From contig OZ252114.1 of the NCBI GenBank assembly GCA_965248635.1, positions 3,162,001 to 3,226,000 of the forward strand: 64,000 nt of DNA, written 5' to 3'. Position numbers and translations under genes: made by a program. Each line of letters opens with the position of its first letter. Within the stretch, counting starts at the first letter, position 1. This stretch comes from CBDAPI01 sp965248635. Its GTDB lineage: Bacteria > Acidobacteriota > UBA6911 > RPQK01 > CBDAPI01. The notes below the pieces were generated by a model. That model worked only from the letters and a program-made list of their open reading frames with translations, did no database searches and was not told the DNA's origin. Of the stretch, positions 26,627-35,982 are shown piece after piece.

Positions 26627-28382
26627 AGCCGACTGGAAAAGCGCTCGCAGCCGGGAACTTTTGACCCTCGTTCCTTACCTCAAGAGGTACCGCTTCAGAC
26701 TCCTGGTGGGCTCTCTGATGGTTCTGCTGACCAACGCGGCGGCTGTCGTGTCTCCCTGGATTCTCCGCTCGGCGGTCGACGACCTGACACTGAGCGTCAG
26801 CCATCAGAAGCTCCTTCTCTACGCCGCACTGATTCTTTCCTTCAACCTGGCTGAAGGCTCCTTTCGTTTCCTGATGAGGCGTATTCTGATCAGCCTCTCC
26901 CGAACCATTGAATTCGATCTCAGGAGTGACCTCTACGCCCAGCTCCAGCGTCTCTCACCCTCGTTTTACGGTTCCCATTCGACGGGCGACATCATGGCCA
27001 GGTCGAGCAGCGACATGAGTGCCGTGCGCACTGTGCTGGGGCCAGGCATCATGTACAGCTTGAACACTCTTTTTACAGCCCTTCTGACGATCACGATCCT
27101 GCTTCGAATGGACCTGACTCTGGCGCTGGCCGCTCTGCTCCCATTGCTGCTGGTTACAGCCAGCGTCAGGTTTTTTGGAAAGCGTATTCACGATCGCTTC
27201 GAGAAGATCCAGGAGCAATTCGCAGAGATGACCTCTCAAGCCCAGGAGAACATCAGCGGAAGGCGAGTCATCCGGGCCTATGTCCAGGAAGCGGCTTCGG
27301 TCGATCGCTTCGGGCAAGCCAACCGCCAGTACCTTTTGGAAAGCCTGGGCCTGGTCAGACTTTGGGGTCTCTTCAATCCCCTCCTGACTCTGCTGCTGGG
27401 GCTTTCCACGGTCGTGCTTCTGTGGCTGGGAGGCCTGCGTGTTATGCAGGGTAGCCTCACGGTCGGTGAACTGGTCGCCTTTGTGGCCTATCTGGCCATG
27501 CTGACCTGGCCAACCATTGCCCTCGGCCACGTGATGAACGTATTCGAAAGAGGCTCCGTCTCGATGGGGAGAATCAACCACATTCTCGAGACTCAACCCG
27601 AGATTCTGGATCCTCCCGACGCCCGGCCACTCGAGATCGAGGGCGAAGTCGAGGTCAGGAAGCTCCACTTCTCTTACAGCGGCACGCCGGTGCTATTCGA
27701 TTTGAACTTCCGAATCCCTGCAGGCACCACAACTGCCATCGTGGGCAGAACGGGAAGCGGCAAGTCCACTCTGGCCAGTCTCCTCTGCCGCCTCTATCCT
27801 GTCCCCGAGAACACGATTCTGGTCGACGGCCGGGACATCAATCAAATTCCACTGTCCCTGCTCAGGCGCAGCATCGGGTATGTCCCTCAGGACAGCTTTC
27901 TGTTCTCTGACACGATGGCTCGCAACATAGCTTTTGGACGGCCTTCCGCCACTCTCGCCGAGATCGAGGCGGCGGCCCGAACCAGCCATATCCTGCCCGA
28001 CGTGAAATCCTTTCCTGACGGCTTTGATATGAGAGTTGGAGAGAGGGGAGTCACCCTTTCGGGAGGGCAGAAACAGCGCGTCTCCATCAGCCGGGCTTTT
28101 CTGGTTGAGCCCAAAATCCTGATCCTGGACGATGCTTTCTCCAATGTCGACACCTACACGGAGGAGACCATCCTGGGGAACCTGCGCGAAGAGCTGGCTG
28201 ACAGAACCGCGATCCTGATCTCCCATCGAATCTCCACGGTCCGGGAAGCCGACCAGATTCTGGTTCTGGAAAAGGGAAGAATCGTTGAACAGGGCACCCA
28301 CGAGGCACTCATAGCGCAGGGCGGCCCCTACTCGGACCTGTACGAAAAGCAGCTTCTGCTGGACGAGCTGGATATTCAATGA
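26583..28382 (+). CDS. ABC exporter half-transporter, degenerate-Walker-B subunit
   Basis: 599 aa from the first ATG; ATGs at 26601 and 26616 are alternatives because the start overlaps the previous gene. An N-terminal six-helix exporter domain (about 45-320) precedes the nucleotide-binding domain: Walker A GRTGSGKST, Q-loop SFLFSD, signature LSGGQ, and Walker B ILILDDAFSNVD, where the usual catalytic Glu is Asp. This is the hallmark of the first subunit in heterodimeric exporters such as BmrC/D or TM287/288. The partner follows with a 4-nt overlap. Likely substrates are drugs or lipids; no specific substrate is indicated. Confidence 0.92.
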   Translation: MARRSIMQPASMSSEADWKSARSRELLTLVPYLKRYRFRLLVGSLMVLLTNAAAVVSPWILRSAVDDLTLSVSHQKLLLYAALILSFNLAEGSFRFLMRRILISLSRTIEFDLRSDLYAQLQRLSPSFYGSHSTGDIMARSSSDMSAVRTVLGPGIMYSLNTLFTALLTITILLRMDLTLALAALLPLLLVTASVRFFGKRIHDRFEKIQEQFAEMTSQAQENISGRRVIRAYVQEAASVDRFGQANRQYLLESLGLVRLWGLFNPLLTLLLGLSTVVLLWLGGLRVMQGSLTVGELVAFVAYLAMLTWPTIALGHVMNVFERGSVSMGRINHILETQPEILDPPDARPLEIEGEVEVRKLHFSYSGTPVLFDLNFRIPAGTTTAIVGRTGSGKSTLASLLCRLYPVPENTILVDGRDINQIPLSLLRRSIGYVPQDSFLFSDTMARNIAFGRPSATLAEIEAAARTSHILPDVKSFPDGFDMRVGERGVTLSGGQKQRVSISRAFLVEPKILILDDAFSNVDTYTEETILGNLREELADRTAILISHRISTVREADQILVLEKGRIVEQGTHEALIAQGGPYSDLYEKQLLLDELDIQ

Positions 28383-30148
28383 CTTCAACAGACAGCGGCA
28401 AGGTCACCAAATTCTATGATGCTTCGCTGGCGAGACGCCTTCTGACCTACCTGCGTCCCTATCGCACAGTAGTCGGCGTCTCCGTGGTTTTGCTGCTGAT
28501 CCTCTCCGGGTTGCGGCTGGTTGCCCCCTACTTGATCAAGATCGCAATTGACGAATCCATTCCACACCATGATACGGGCCAACTCCAGACTCTCACTTTT
28601 CTTTTGGTCCTTGTGCTCTCTCTGCAGTTCGGCGTGGGTTTTCTACAGACCTATGCCACCAACTGGACCGGGCAGAGAATCATGTACGACCTGCGCCTCC
28701 AGATTTTCCGCCATATCCAGAAGCTGGACGTCGCCTATTTTGACAAGAACGCCACGGGCCGCATTATCACCCGTCTCACGAATGACGTAGACGTTCTGAA
28801 TGAGCTCTTCACTTCGGGAGTGGTGAGTGTTTTTGGTGATGTCTTCTCACTGCTGGGCATTGTCGCAGTGATGCTGTGGATCAACTGGAAACTGGCGCTG
28901 GTCTGCTTCGCGGTCATTCCTCTTCTCTTCATCACGACGCTGCTCTTCAAGCAGAGAGTGCGAGGCTCCTACCGCAGGGTGAGAACCGCAGTGGCCCGAA
29001 TCAACTCCTTCCTGCAGGAGGCGATTACAGGAATGACAGTCGTTCAGGTTTTCGTCCAGGAGGAAAGAAAACTCGCAGAGTTCAAGCAGCGAAACAGCGA
29101 TCACCTGAAGGCCAATCTGGATTCTAATTTTTATTATGCGATCTTTTACCCCGTTGTCAGCCTGATCGGCACGCTGGCTCTTGCCTTGATCCTCTGGTAC
29201 GGGGGCCTCCAGGTTTTGAATGGGGTACTGACCCTGGGTGCGGTAGTCGCTTTTGTTCAGTACTCGGAGAGGTTTTACAAACCGATCAGTGATCTCAGCG
29301 AGAAATTCAACATCCTTCAGAGCGCCATGGCCAGTTCCGAACGGATCTTTGACCTGCTCGACACCAGCCCATCGGTCTCTACTCCAACAGTTCCTCAGAT
29401 GGCTCCGGAACCCGTAGGCACCATCGAGTTCCGCAATGTTTCCTTCCGTTATAACGCCAACGTGCCGGTTTTGAAAAACCTCTCCTTCCGAGTGGACCCG
29501 GGCGAAAAGGTGGCCATTGTAGGAGCAACCGGCGCGGGAAAGACTACTCTCATCAGCCTCCTCAGCCGCTTCTATGATGTGAACCAGGGTGAGATTGCAG
29601 TGGACGGAGTCGACCTGCGACTCTGGGACCCGGCAGAATTGAGACAGCGCATCGCTGTCGTTCTCCAGGACGTCTTCCTGTTCAGTGGAAGTATCGCTGA
29701 CAACATCCGGCTCTGGGACGGCCGCGTCTCGGATCAGGCCATGAAGGAGGGCTCCCGCCGTGTACTGGCCGCTGACTTCATTGAGTCCATGCCCGATGGT
29801 TATGCGACCATTTTGAACGAACGCGGGCAGTCGATCTCGAGCGGCCAACGCCAGCTTCTGTCCTTTGCCAGGGCACTGGCCCGCAACCCGGAGATTCTGG
29901 TCCTGGACGAGGCGACGTCCTCCGTGGACCCTCAAACAGAGCACCAGATTCAGATTGCCCTTGGCCAACTCATTGAGGACCGTACCGCAATGATCATCGC
30001 CCACCGCCTGTCCACCATCCAGAACTGCAACCGAATCCTCGTTCTTCACAAAGGTGAACTCGTGGAAGAGGGCAGTCACGCACAACTGCTGGCCTTGCAG
30101 GGGATCTACTTCAAGCTCTATCAGCTGCAGTTTCAAGACCAGCAATGA
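28379..30148 (+). CDS. ABC exporter half-transporter, canonical-Walker-B subunit
   Basis: 589 aa. Six membrane helices (about 30-310), then Walker A GATGAGKTT, Walker B ILVLDEATSSVD with the catalytic Glu, and an altered signature ISSGQ in place of LSGGQ. It complements the upstream subunit: one composite ATP site is canonical (this Walker A/B plus the other's LSGGQ) and one is degenerate. The start ATG overlaps the previous stop (ATGA), and the 3' end overlaps the glycosyltransferase gene by 4 nt. Confidence 0.93.
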   Translation: MTSTDSGKVTKFYDASLARRLLTYLRPYRTVVGVSVVLLLILSGLRLVAPYLIKIAIDESIPHHDTGQLQTLTFLLVLVLSLQFGVGFLQTYATNWTGQRIMYDLRLQIFRHIQKLDVAYFDKNATGRIITRLTNDVDVLNELFTSGVVSVFGDVFSLLGIVAVMLWINWKLALVCFAVIPLLFITTLLFKQRVRGSYRRVRTAVARINSFLQEAITGMTVVQVFVQEERKLAEFKQRNSDHLKANLDSNFYYAIFYPVVSLIGTLALALILWYGGLQVLNGVLTLGAVVAFVQYSERFYKPISDLSEKFNILQSAMASSERIFDLLDTSPSVSTPTVPQMAPEPVGTIEFRNVSFRYNANVPVLKNLSFRVDPGEKVAIVGATGAGKTTLISLLSRFYDVNQGEIAVDGVDLRLWDPAELRQRIAVVLQDVFLFSGSIADNIRLWDGRVSDQAMKEGSRRVLAADFIESMPDGYATILNERGQSISSGQRQLLSFARALARNPEILVLDEATSSVDPQTEHQIQIALGQLIEDRTAMIIAHRLSTIQNCNRILVLHKGELVEEGSHAQLLALQGIYFKLYQLQFQDQQ

Positions 30149-31299
30149 ACATCTCTCTCCTCTCTCCCTACCACGGAGGAAGCCATAAGGCCTGGGCCCA
30201 GGGATACCGGGAGCACAGTCGACACCGGATCCGCCTCGTCACTCTACCTTCACGGTTCTGGAAGTGGCGAATGCACGGGGGAGCCATCACTCTCAGCAGG
30301 AAGTTCCTGCAAATCTCCGAATCGCCGGATCTCATTCTCACCACCGACATGCTCGACCTGTCACTGTTTCTCGGCTTGACCCGCCGCCAGATCGGTAGAT
30401 CCAGGGTCGCGCTCTATATGCACGAAAACCAGCTGACGTACCCCTTGCCCACAGACCCGCAGACGGGCCCGATGCGGCGCCAAAGAGGAGAGCGTGATCT
30501 TCACTATGCCTTTATCAACCTTGCGTCCATGCTGGTCGCGGACCGGGTCTTTTTTAATTCCCTTTACCATCTCGAGTCCTGGTTTCATGCCCTCCCCCCC
30601 TTCTTGAAGGGTTTTCCCGAACTGCCAGAACTGAAGACCATTCCGGAGCTGCGACAAAAGTCCCAAGTTCTTCCGGTCGGGATTGACCTGAACCGGCTCG
30701 ATTCCGATTCCCCCGCAGAGCCATCAGACAAGTCCACCCGCCAATCCACCAACCTGGCCCCGCTGATTCTCTGGAATCATCGCTGGGAGTTTGACAAAAA
30801 CCCGGAAGCTTTCTTCGCGGCCCTTCTCCAGCTCGAGAAAGAATCCCTACCTTTTCGACTCGCCGTCTGCGGTCAGAGTTTCGGTCATCAGCCGACGGTC
30901 TTTGGTGAGATGCAGGCCCGGCTTTCCAATCATCTGATTCACTTCGGCTTCGCGCCGGAGCCGAGATACAGGGAGCTCTTGCTGGAAGCGGACATCACGG
31001 TATCAACCGCCAGGCATGAGTTCTTTGGAATTGGAGTTCTGGAAGCCGTCTACAGCGGTGCTTTTCCGATTCTACCTGCACGCCTCAGCTACCCCGAACT
31101 CCTGGGAGACCCGACAGCCGGACTCTGCTTTTACGAGGATCCCGACGAACTGGTCTCGCGCCTGCGCTGGGCAGTCACCCGACCCGCAGAAAGAGAGCGT
31201 GCGACCTCCGGCCTCAGAAAGCTGGCAGCCGGATTCGACTGGAGAGAAATGGCTCCCCGCTACGATGCGGAAATGCTCGACTTGTGCCGTGAGGATTGA
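30145..31299 (+). CDS. DUF3524 glycosyltransferase resembling tRNA-queuosine alpha-mannosyltransferase
   Basis: 384 aa. The N-terminal DUF3524 domain has the characteristic segments SPYHGGSHKAWAQGY, TTDMLDLSLFLGL and ALYMHENQLTYPL, with FINLASMLVADRVFFNS. The GT4-type C-terminal domain has LWNHRWEFDKNPEAFF and the sugar-nucleotide segment VSTARHEFFGIGVLEAVYSG. The animal member of this family (GTDC1/QTMAN) adds mannose to queuosine in tRNA-Asp. The start overlaps the ABC exporter stop. A Tgt enzyme is encoded at 7447, so the acceptor base could be made. Another acceptor is possible. Confidence 0.85.
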   Translation: MNISLLSPYHGGSHKAWAQGYREHSRHRIRLVTLPSRFWKWRMHGGAITLSRKFLQISESPDLILTTDMLDLSLFLGLTRRQIGRSRVALYMHENQLTYPLPTDPQTGPMRRQRGERDLHYAFINLASMLVADRVFFNSLYHLESWFHALPPFLKGFPELPELKTIPELRQKSQVLPVGIDLNRLDSDSPAEPSDKSTRQSTNLAPLILWNHRWEFDKNPEAFFAALLQLEKESLPFRLAVCGQSFGHQPTVFGEMQARLSNHLIHFGFAPEPRYRELLLEADITVSTARHEFFGIGVLEAVYSGAFPILPARLSYPELLGDPTAGLCFYEDPDELVSRLRWAVTRPAERERATSGLRKLAAGFDWREMAPRYDAEMLDLCRED

Positions 31300-31316
31300 G
31301 ACTGCCGGACCGGGAG

Positions 31317-32759
31317 CTAGCGCGCCCCGCGCCCCGAGAAGACCGCTGGAATCGTTTTCAACATGATGCTCAGGTCCAGCCACAGCGACCAGTTGTCAAT
31401 ATATTGAAGATCGAGATCCATCCATCGTTGAAAGTCGATCTCACTGCGTCCCGACACCTGCCACAAACAGGTGATTCCCGGTTTCACACTGAGTCTCCTG
31501 CGCTGGCGAAAAGAGTAGAACTCGACTTCCTCGGGAAGGGGTGCTCTGGGACCGACCACACTCATCTCGCCCTTGATCACATTCCAGAACTGAGGGATCT
31601 CGTCCAGACTGAACTTTCGCAGATACTTCCCGAGAGGAGTCACCCTAGGATCATTCCGCATTTTGAAAACGGGCCCGCTCATTTCGTTCAGATGTCGAAT
31701 CTCCCACAGCTTGTCCTGTGCACCGTCCACCATGGTTCGGAACTTGATGAGTGTGAACCTGCGGCCAAAAAGACCGCAACGCGTCTGTCGGTAAAAAACC
31801 GGCCCGTGACTCGTCAGCTTGACCACCATCCCGCTCAGAAGCATCAGGGGTGAGAGGAGAATCAGGCAACCGGCCGCCACCAGGAAATCGACAACCCGCT
31901 TGAGGACAACGTCAAAGCTGTGTTCCGGCACCGTGAGCAAAGTGATGAAAGGAATTCCGTCAAGGTACTCCAATGAGACCTGCCCGCTGTTGGGGGGGAA
32001 AAAGTCGGCGGCTATTCGGGTTCGGATACCCAGTTCCTGGCAGACGGCGATGATCTCCTGAAATCCCTGCAGGTCAGCAATTCCGGAGTCCGCGAAAATG
32101 ATTTCATCCACAACCAGACCCTCACTGACCAGCGTCCGCAATTGCTGAGGAGACCCCAGCCGGTGGACCCGGGCAGAGGGGGTGGATTTGTCCTCATCTC
32201 GATCCGACAGGAAGCCCACCACGTTGAATCCCCAGCGTCGAAGCGCTTCCAGCGAATTGATCAACTCTCGAACTCTCTCCTCTCCTCCTACCACCACGAT
32301 ATGGATCTGGTTGTGTTCGCTAATATTTCTGCTGCGCAGGATGCCGTCCAGCACAGCGCGATTCAGAGAAAGGAGAATTCCCGTCACCAGCAAGAAGGCA
32401 AAGAAAATCGGACGACTGATCTCCAGCTTCAGTGTGTAGGTCAAGAAGGCCAGGCACATCCCGACCAACATCACAAACTGGGCAACTCGCAGAACCTGCC
32501 GTCTAAACGGCCAGTGCAAGACATCAGAATACTTCTGGGTGGCCAGCAGGAGAACCGACCAGACAGGCAGGCAGACTAGAAAGAAATACAAGTAGTGCAG
32601 CAGGGGGAGCAACACCGGATTGAAATGCTGCGCAATTTCCAGCGGAAAAAACTTAACCAGGGACCGGCCCAGATAGGCGGCGATGAGAGCTGCCAGACCG
32701 GAAAGCAGATCCGCAGCAAAGAGGATTCTGCCGTAAAGAACGCTGTGGTACCTAAACAT
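31317..32759 (-). CDS. Polyprenyl-phosphate glycosylphosphotransferase (exopolysaccharide initiation)
   Basis: 480 aa. Four to five N-terminal membrane segments (about 10-140), a CoA-binding-like Rossmann domain (about 150-250) and the C-terminal bacterial sugar transferase domain with RQTRCGLFGRRFTLIKFRTMV, KFSLDEIPQFWNVIKGEMSVVGPRAPLP and ITCLWQVSGRSEIDF. Such WbaP/WcaJ-type enzymes attach the first sugar phosphate to undecaprenyl phosphate. Convergent with the DUF3524 gene, 17 bp apart; no other polysaccharide genes are in the window. Confidence 0.93.
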   Translation of the reverse strand: MFRYHSVLYGRILFAADLLSGLAALIAAYLGRSLVKFFPLEIAQHFNPVLLPLLHYLYFFLVCLPVWSVLLLATQKYSDVLHWPFRRQVLRVAQFVMLVGMCLAFLTYTLKLEISRPIFFAFLLVTGILLSLNRAVLDGILRSRNISEHNQIHIVVVGGEERVRELINSLEALRRWGFNVVGFLSDRDEDKSTPSARVHRLGSPQQLRTLVSEGLVVDEIIFADSGIADLQGFQEIIAVCQELGIRTRIAADFFPPNSGQVSLEYLDGIPFITLLTVPEHSFDVVLKRVVDFLVAAGCLILLSPLMLLSGMVVKLTSHGPVFYRQTRCGLFGRRFTLIKFRTMVDGAQDKLWEIRHLNEMSGPVFKMRNDPRVTPLGKYLRKFSLDEIPQFWNVIKGEMSVVGPRAPLPEEVEFYSFRQRRRLSVKPGITCLWQVSGRSEIDFQRWMDLDLQYIDNWSLWLDLSIMLKTIPAVFSGRGAR

Positions 32760-32865
32760 TCAGTAAGCGAGAACGAACAGTCACTCCACGCAGGAATTTC
32801 CGGCTACCTCCCTACGATTCCCATCAAAACTGCGGGTATTTTAACAGTCGGAGCCGGGCATTGAT

Positions 32866-32918
32866 AGTTACCGGTTTCTGGTTACCGGTTACCGGTTTCT
32901 GGTTTCTGGTTTCTGGTG
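32866..32918. repeat. Heptamer tandem array GGTT(A/T)C(C/T)
   Basis: About seven and a half 7-bp units alternating between GGTTACC and GGTTTCT. The array lies in the 281-bp gap between the sugar transferase and the PIG-L gene. The rest of that gap shows no gene or clear signal. Confidence 0.8.
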
Positions 32919-33040
32919 CCTCGTTAATGGTACAGCGTTGGAGGTTGAAGTCACGTCTCGGCATCGCCGCAAGCTAGCTGTGCGTTCGGGCTGTTTGCAC
33001 GCACCTGAGTGCCTTTGAGCAGCCGCTTCCGGGGCCCGTT

Positions 33041-33742
33041 CTAGAAGTCCAGGTCCCTTACGCGCGGCACTCTTGAGAGCAAGAACCCCTCCCCGAACCT
33101 GCAGTCTGCCAGGCTCCCCATGAACCGATTGTGGGCCCGGATGCGGCCCAGGAACTCAACATCAGTCAGAATCGTGTCTGGTTCTTCCGATTGTGGATTG
33201 TACAACTGGGAAGCGTGGGCCAGGATGGCCCGCTCTTTGATCTCCATCGTCTCCGAGATATCCACCACCACATCGGGCAGATCTCGCGAATCGAACTGCA
33301 GCCAGGAAGCAACGACCCCGGGGCGATGGCGAGGATACTCAGGCTGCAGCTTCACGAGCCCTGCGTGATGTACCGCCTCTCTCACCAGCGCGGTTGCGTT
33401 CCAGTGGTCCGGATGTCCTACCGCTGAGTGACTAAGGATCGACCCGGGACGACAGGCGCGGATCAGGCGAACCAGTTGATTCCTGCTCTTGGCGTCCGGC
33501 CTGATCTCGCCATCCCGCAGCCCCAGGTTCGTCCGAAAGCAAACTCCCAGAATCTCCGCTGCCTTTTGCGCCTCCTTGCGGCGGGCCTCAACGGTCCCCC
33601 GAGTCCCCAGTTCACCGAGACTGAGATCCACCAGCCCGATCCGGCGGCCCCTGGCCACCAGTTGAGCGATCGTCCCCCCACAGCACAGTTCTATGTCGTC
33701 CGGGTGGGCGCCGATCGCGAGTACGTCAACTTCTTCTGTCAC
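33041..33742 (-). CDS. PIG-L/LmbE-family deacetylase, BshB1-like
   Basis: 233 aa from the GTG at 33742, which overlaps the stop of the upstream aldolase gene (GTGA); the longer frame upstream lies inside that gene. Zinc-binding AIGAHPDDIELCCGGT and a second His segment SHSAVGHPDHWNATAL are clear. The EARRKEAQKAAEILG segment is typical of BshB1, which deacetylates GlcNAc-malate during bacillithiol synthesis. bshA and bshC are not in the window, so another N-acetylglucosamine conjugate is possible. Confidence 0.85.
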   Translation of the reverse strand: MTEEVDVLAIGAHPDDIELCCGGTIAQLVARGRRIGLVDLSLGELGTRGTVEARRKEAQKAAEILGVCFRTNLGLRDGEIRPDAKSRNQLVRLIRACRPGSILSHSAVGHPDHWNATALVREAVHHAGLVKLQPEYPRHRPGVVASWLQFDSRDLPDVVVDISETMEIKERAILAHASQLYNPQSEEPDTILTDVEFLGRIRAHNRFMGSLADCRFGEGFLLSRVPRVRDLDF

Positions 33743-34671
33743 GGGCCTCCCCCGGCGCCGACTCCGTCGGCAGCCTCTGCCGCTTTCACCAGAGGAACAA
33801 CGACCCTTCGGAGCGCCTCTTTCTCTTCCTCCTCCAGAGGAAGAAGAGGGAGGCGGCAAGCTCCCCCTCGAAGACCCGCCAGATCCATTGCAAACTTGAG
33901 ACCCGGTATCCCGAACCCGACAGTTACGGTCTGCGCGATCTGAAAGAGATCTGCGAACTGCTCTTTCCGCCGGGATGCCGGACCTTCTGCCAGCAACACG
34001 CGAATCGGCAACTCGGGCAGTGCACAGGCCACGGCTAGAATCGCCGCACGAATCCCTAGCGAAGTGGCCGGGCCTAACAACTGAGCTGAACCGAGGACTA
34101 CCTGAAACGAGCTGCCCTGCACCTGTTCCAGCACGCGCTGAAGATAAATCAGATTCCCGGAGCTGTCCTTCATCCCCGCTATTCGCTCGTGCTGCGCCAG
34201 GTCGGCGACGAGCTCCGGTTGCAGCTCGATCCCTGAATACTGCGGAATGTTGTACAGAAGCACCGGAGCGGGCGCATGCTCGGCCACACTCTCGAAGTAC
34301 AGTCTCAGGGCCTTGTAGCTCATTCGATTTTTGTAATAAGAGGGCACCCCGACGAGGAAAGCCGTGGCCTGCATGTCGCTCATGGAGTCGATGAAGTGTT
34401 TCGCCTGGTGGAGCGTCGGGGCACTGACCCCGATCAGAAACACTCGATCAAGCGGCAGGCAGGAGCGCGCGAGTCGAACCACCTCGATTCGCTCTGACGG
34501 AGTCAGATGGACCGCCTCTCCATTGGATCCCAGGGCGAGAACTCCGGACAGCCGTGAATCGGCGTAAAGCTCCAGGTTCTTCTCCAGGGCCGGGTAGAGA
34601 ACCCGACCATCTTCCGAGAACGGGGTTGTCAGGGGCGGAATCACACCGTCGAACACAAGCTTTCTCCTCAC
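33739..34671 (-). CDS. DapA-superfamily aldolase, closest in pattern to 4-hydroxy-2-oxoglutarate aldolase
   Basis: 310 aa, TIM-barrel class I aldolase. The Schiff-base Lys lies in GMKDSSGN and the catalytic Tyr in LLYNIPQYSG; the phosphate-like loop is GSNGEAVHL. The C-terminal FGIPGLKFAMDLAGLRGGACRLPLLPL resembles HOGA1 and related pyruvate aldolases more than true DapA. It is translationally coupled to the downstream PIG-L deacetylase. Substrate not certain. Confidence 0.85.
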   Translation of the reverse strand: MRRKLVFDGVIPPLTTPFSEDGRVLYPALEKNLELYADSRLSGVLALGSNGEAVHLTPSERIEVVRLARSCLPLDRVFLIGVSAPTLHQAKHFIDSMSDMQATAFLVGVPSYYKNRMSYKALRLYFESVAEHAPAPVLLYNIPQYSGIELQPELVADLAQHERIAGMKDSSGNLIYLQRVLEQVQGSSFQVVLGSAQLLGPATSLGIRAAILAVACALPELPIRVLLAEGPASRRKEQFADLFQIAQTVTVGFGIPGLKFAMDLAGLRGGACRLPLLPLEEEEKEALRRVVVPLVKAAEAADGVGAGGGP

Positions 34672-34714
34672 GCCAGAGATTCGTGCCGTATTCTACCCGA
34701 GTCTTCGCCTGTCC

Positions 34715-35038
34715 TCAGGATTTCTTGTTCGGGTCGCGTTTCGGCTTGGCCTTCGACGGCGGCTCACCGACTGTAACACTATCTTCCAACTGCAGAAATT
34801 TCTTTTCGCCGATTCCCCGGACGTTCATCAAGTCCTCGATCCTTTTGAAGGGGCCGTTCTTTTTCCGGTGATCGATAATTCGCTGTGCCAGAGCCGGGCC
34901 GATTCCGGGAAGGGATTCGAGCTGTCGCCCAGACGCCAGGTTCAAATCGACCTTTTCACCCTTCAGGGCGAGAGCCCAGGAAAAACTGTAGAGCAGAATC
35001 ACCGTGGCCATGGCAGCAATCGCATTTCGCTGTGTCAT
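34715..35038 (-). CDS. ComEA-like helix-hairpin-helix DNA-binding protein
   Basis: 107 aa from the ATG at 35038, preceded by AAAGGAG at good spacing. Signal peptide or anchor (about 5-25), then DLNLASGRQLESLPGIGPALAQRIIDHRKK and INDLMN-type second hairpin (IEDLMNVRGIGEKKFLQL), the ComEA pattern. ComEA binds incoming DNA in the periplasm during natural transformation. The prepilin peptidase gene lies upstream on the same strand, and pseudopilin genes are 5 kb away. Confidence 0.88.
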   Translation of the reverse strand: MTQRNAIAAMATVILLYSFSWALALKGEKVDLNLASGRQLESLPGIGPALAQRIIDHRKKNGPFKRIEDLMNVRGIGEKKFLQLEDSVTVGEPPSKAKPKRDPNKKS

Positions 35039-35132
35039 CAGGAACTCCTTTGCGTTGTTGGTTTCAATAACAAAACGACACAGCCCTGCGAAAGTGCGAA
35101 CTCGAATGGGTTCCGGGAAACGTGAAACTCTC

Positions 35133-35900
35133 CTACCGCACCCAGAACACAATGATGATGGCCGCAATGCCCAGAAAACTTCCGTAGGGAAGCTCGTACC
35201 GGCTGCCTTTCCTCAGGATGTAAATGTAGGTTCCCCCGATCAGAGTTCCCAGAATGGACCCCAGAAAAATGATGGACCAGACAAAACGCCAACCCACGAA
35301 GGCCCCGACCATGAACATCATCTTGACGTCCCCAAAACCCAGGCCCTCCTCTTTGCGAATCCGGTAGTAAAGCTCGGCCACCAGCCACAGCGTGCCACCG
35401 CCAAGCACGCATCCGCCTGCAGAGAACAGATAGGCGGCCCGGTAATCGCCACCGGTGACGCCCAGGATTTCCCCCGCTTGAAAAGGGGAAAATGCCAGCC
35501 CCGCTAGAGTGCCTCCGATGGTGAGAGGATTGGGAAGGATCCGCTCGTTCAGGTCGATCACCATGAGCACGATCAGGGCGCTGAAGAAAAAAGCATTCAC
35601 AAGAAACGGCGGCGAGATGCCAAAGCGCAGAAGGAGGCCCGTAAAGAGACAGGCCGTCGAGACCTCGACGACCGGGTAAATCCAGCTGATTCTCCCCTGG
35701 CAGTGCCGGCATCGGGCCCTCTGCAGCAGGTAGCTGACGACGGGTATGTTTTCCTTCCAGCTCAGGCGCTGACCACAGGCTGGGCAGGAAGAGCCTGGAG
35801 TCACGACCGAAGCCCGTTTGGGAAGTCGAAAGATGCAGACGTTCAGAAAGCTTCCGATGGCCAGGCCAATCAGGAAAGTGAAAACAGCGTGGAGCAGCAT
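35133..35900 (-). CDS. pilD: Prepilin peptidase / N-methyltransferase (type 4 prepilin leader peptidase)
   Basis: 255 aa, polytopic. N-terminal cytoplasmic domain with two CxxC pairs (CPACGQ and CRHCQG), which bind zinc in the methyltransferase part. The two aspartic-protease residues are in VIDLNERILPN and GFGDVKMMF. It cleaves leader peptides of type IV pilins and type II pseudopilins such as those at 39.6-42.1 kb. gspO would be an equally valid name. Confidence 0.95.
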   Translation of the reverse strand: MLLHAVFTFLIGLAIGSFLNVCIFRLPKRASVVTPGSSCPACGQRLSWKENIPVVSYLLQRARCRHCQGRISWIYPVVEVSTACLFTGLLLRFGISPPFLVNAFFFSALIVLMVIDLNERILPNPLTIGGTLAGLAFSPFQAGEILGVTGGDYRAAYLFSAGGCVLGGGTLWLVAELYYRIRKEEGLGFGDVKMMFMVGAFVGWRFVWSIIFLGSILGTLIGGTYIYILRKGSRYELPYGSFLGIAAIIIVFWVR

Positions 35901-35982
35901 GAACGGTAGATTATAGGGAACGCCGGGGACGGAGTCGAAAAGAGAGACCGGTTCCGCCTGAGAAAAAGGTCCCTCTCACCCA

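Noticed and set aside
32866..32918. CRISPR or iteron origin
   Set aside because: Period of 7 bp with no spacers, no dnaA/rep gene and no DnaA box nearby.
33743..33859. N-terminal extension of the PIG-L frame
   Set aside because: Overlaps the conserved end of the aldolase gene; the GTG at 33742 fits better.
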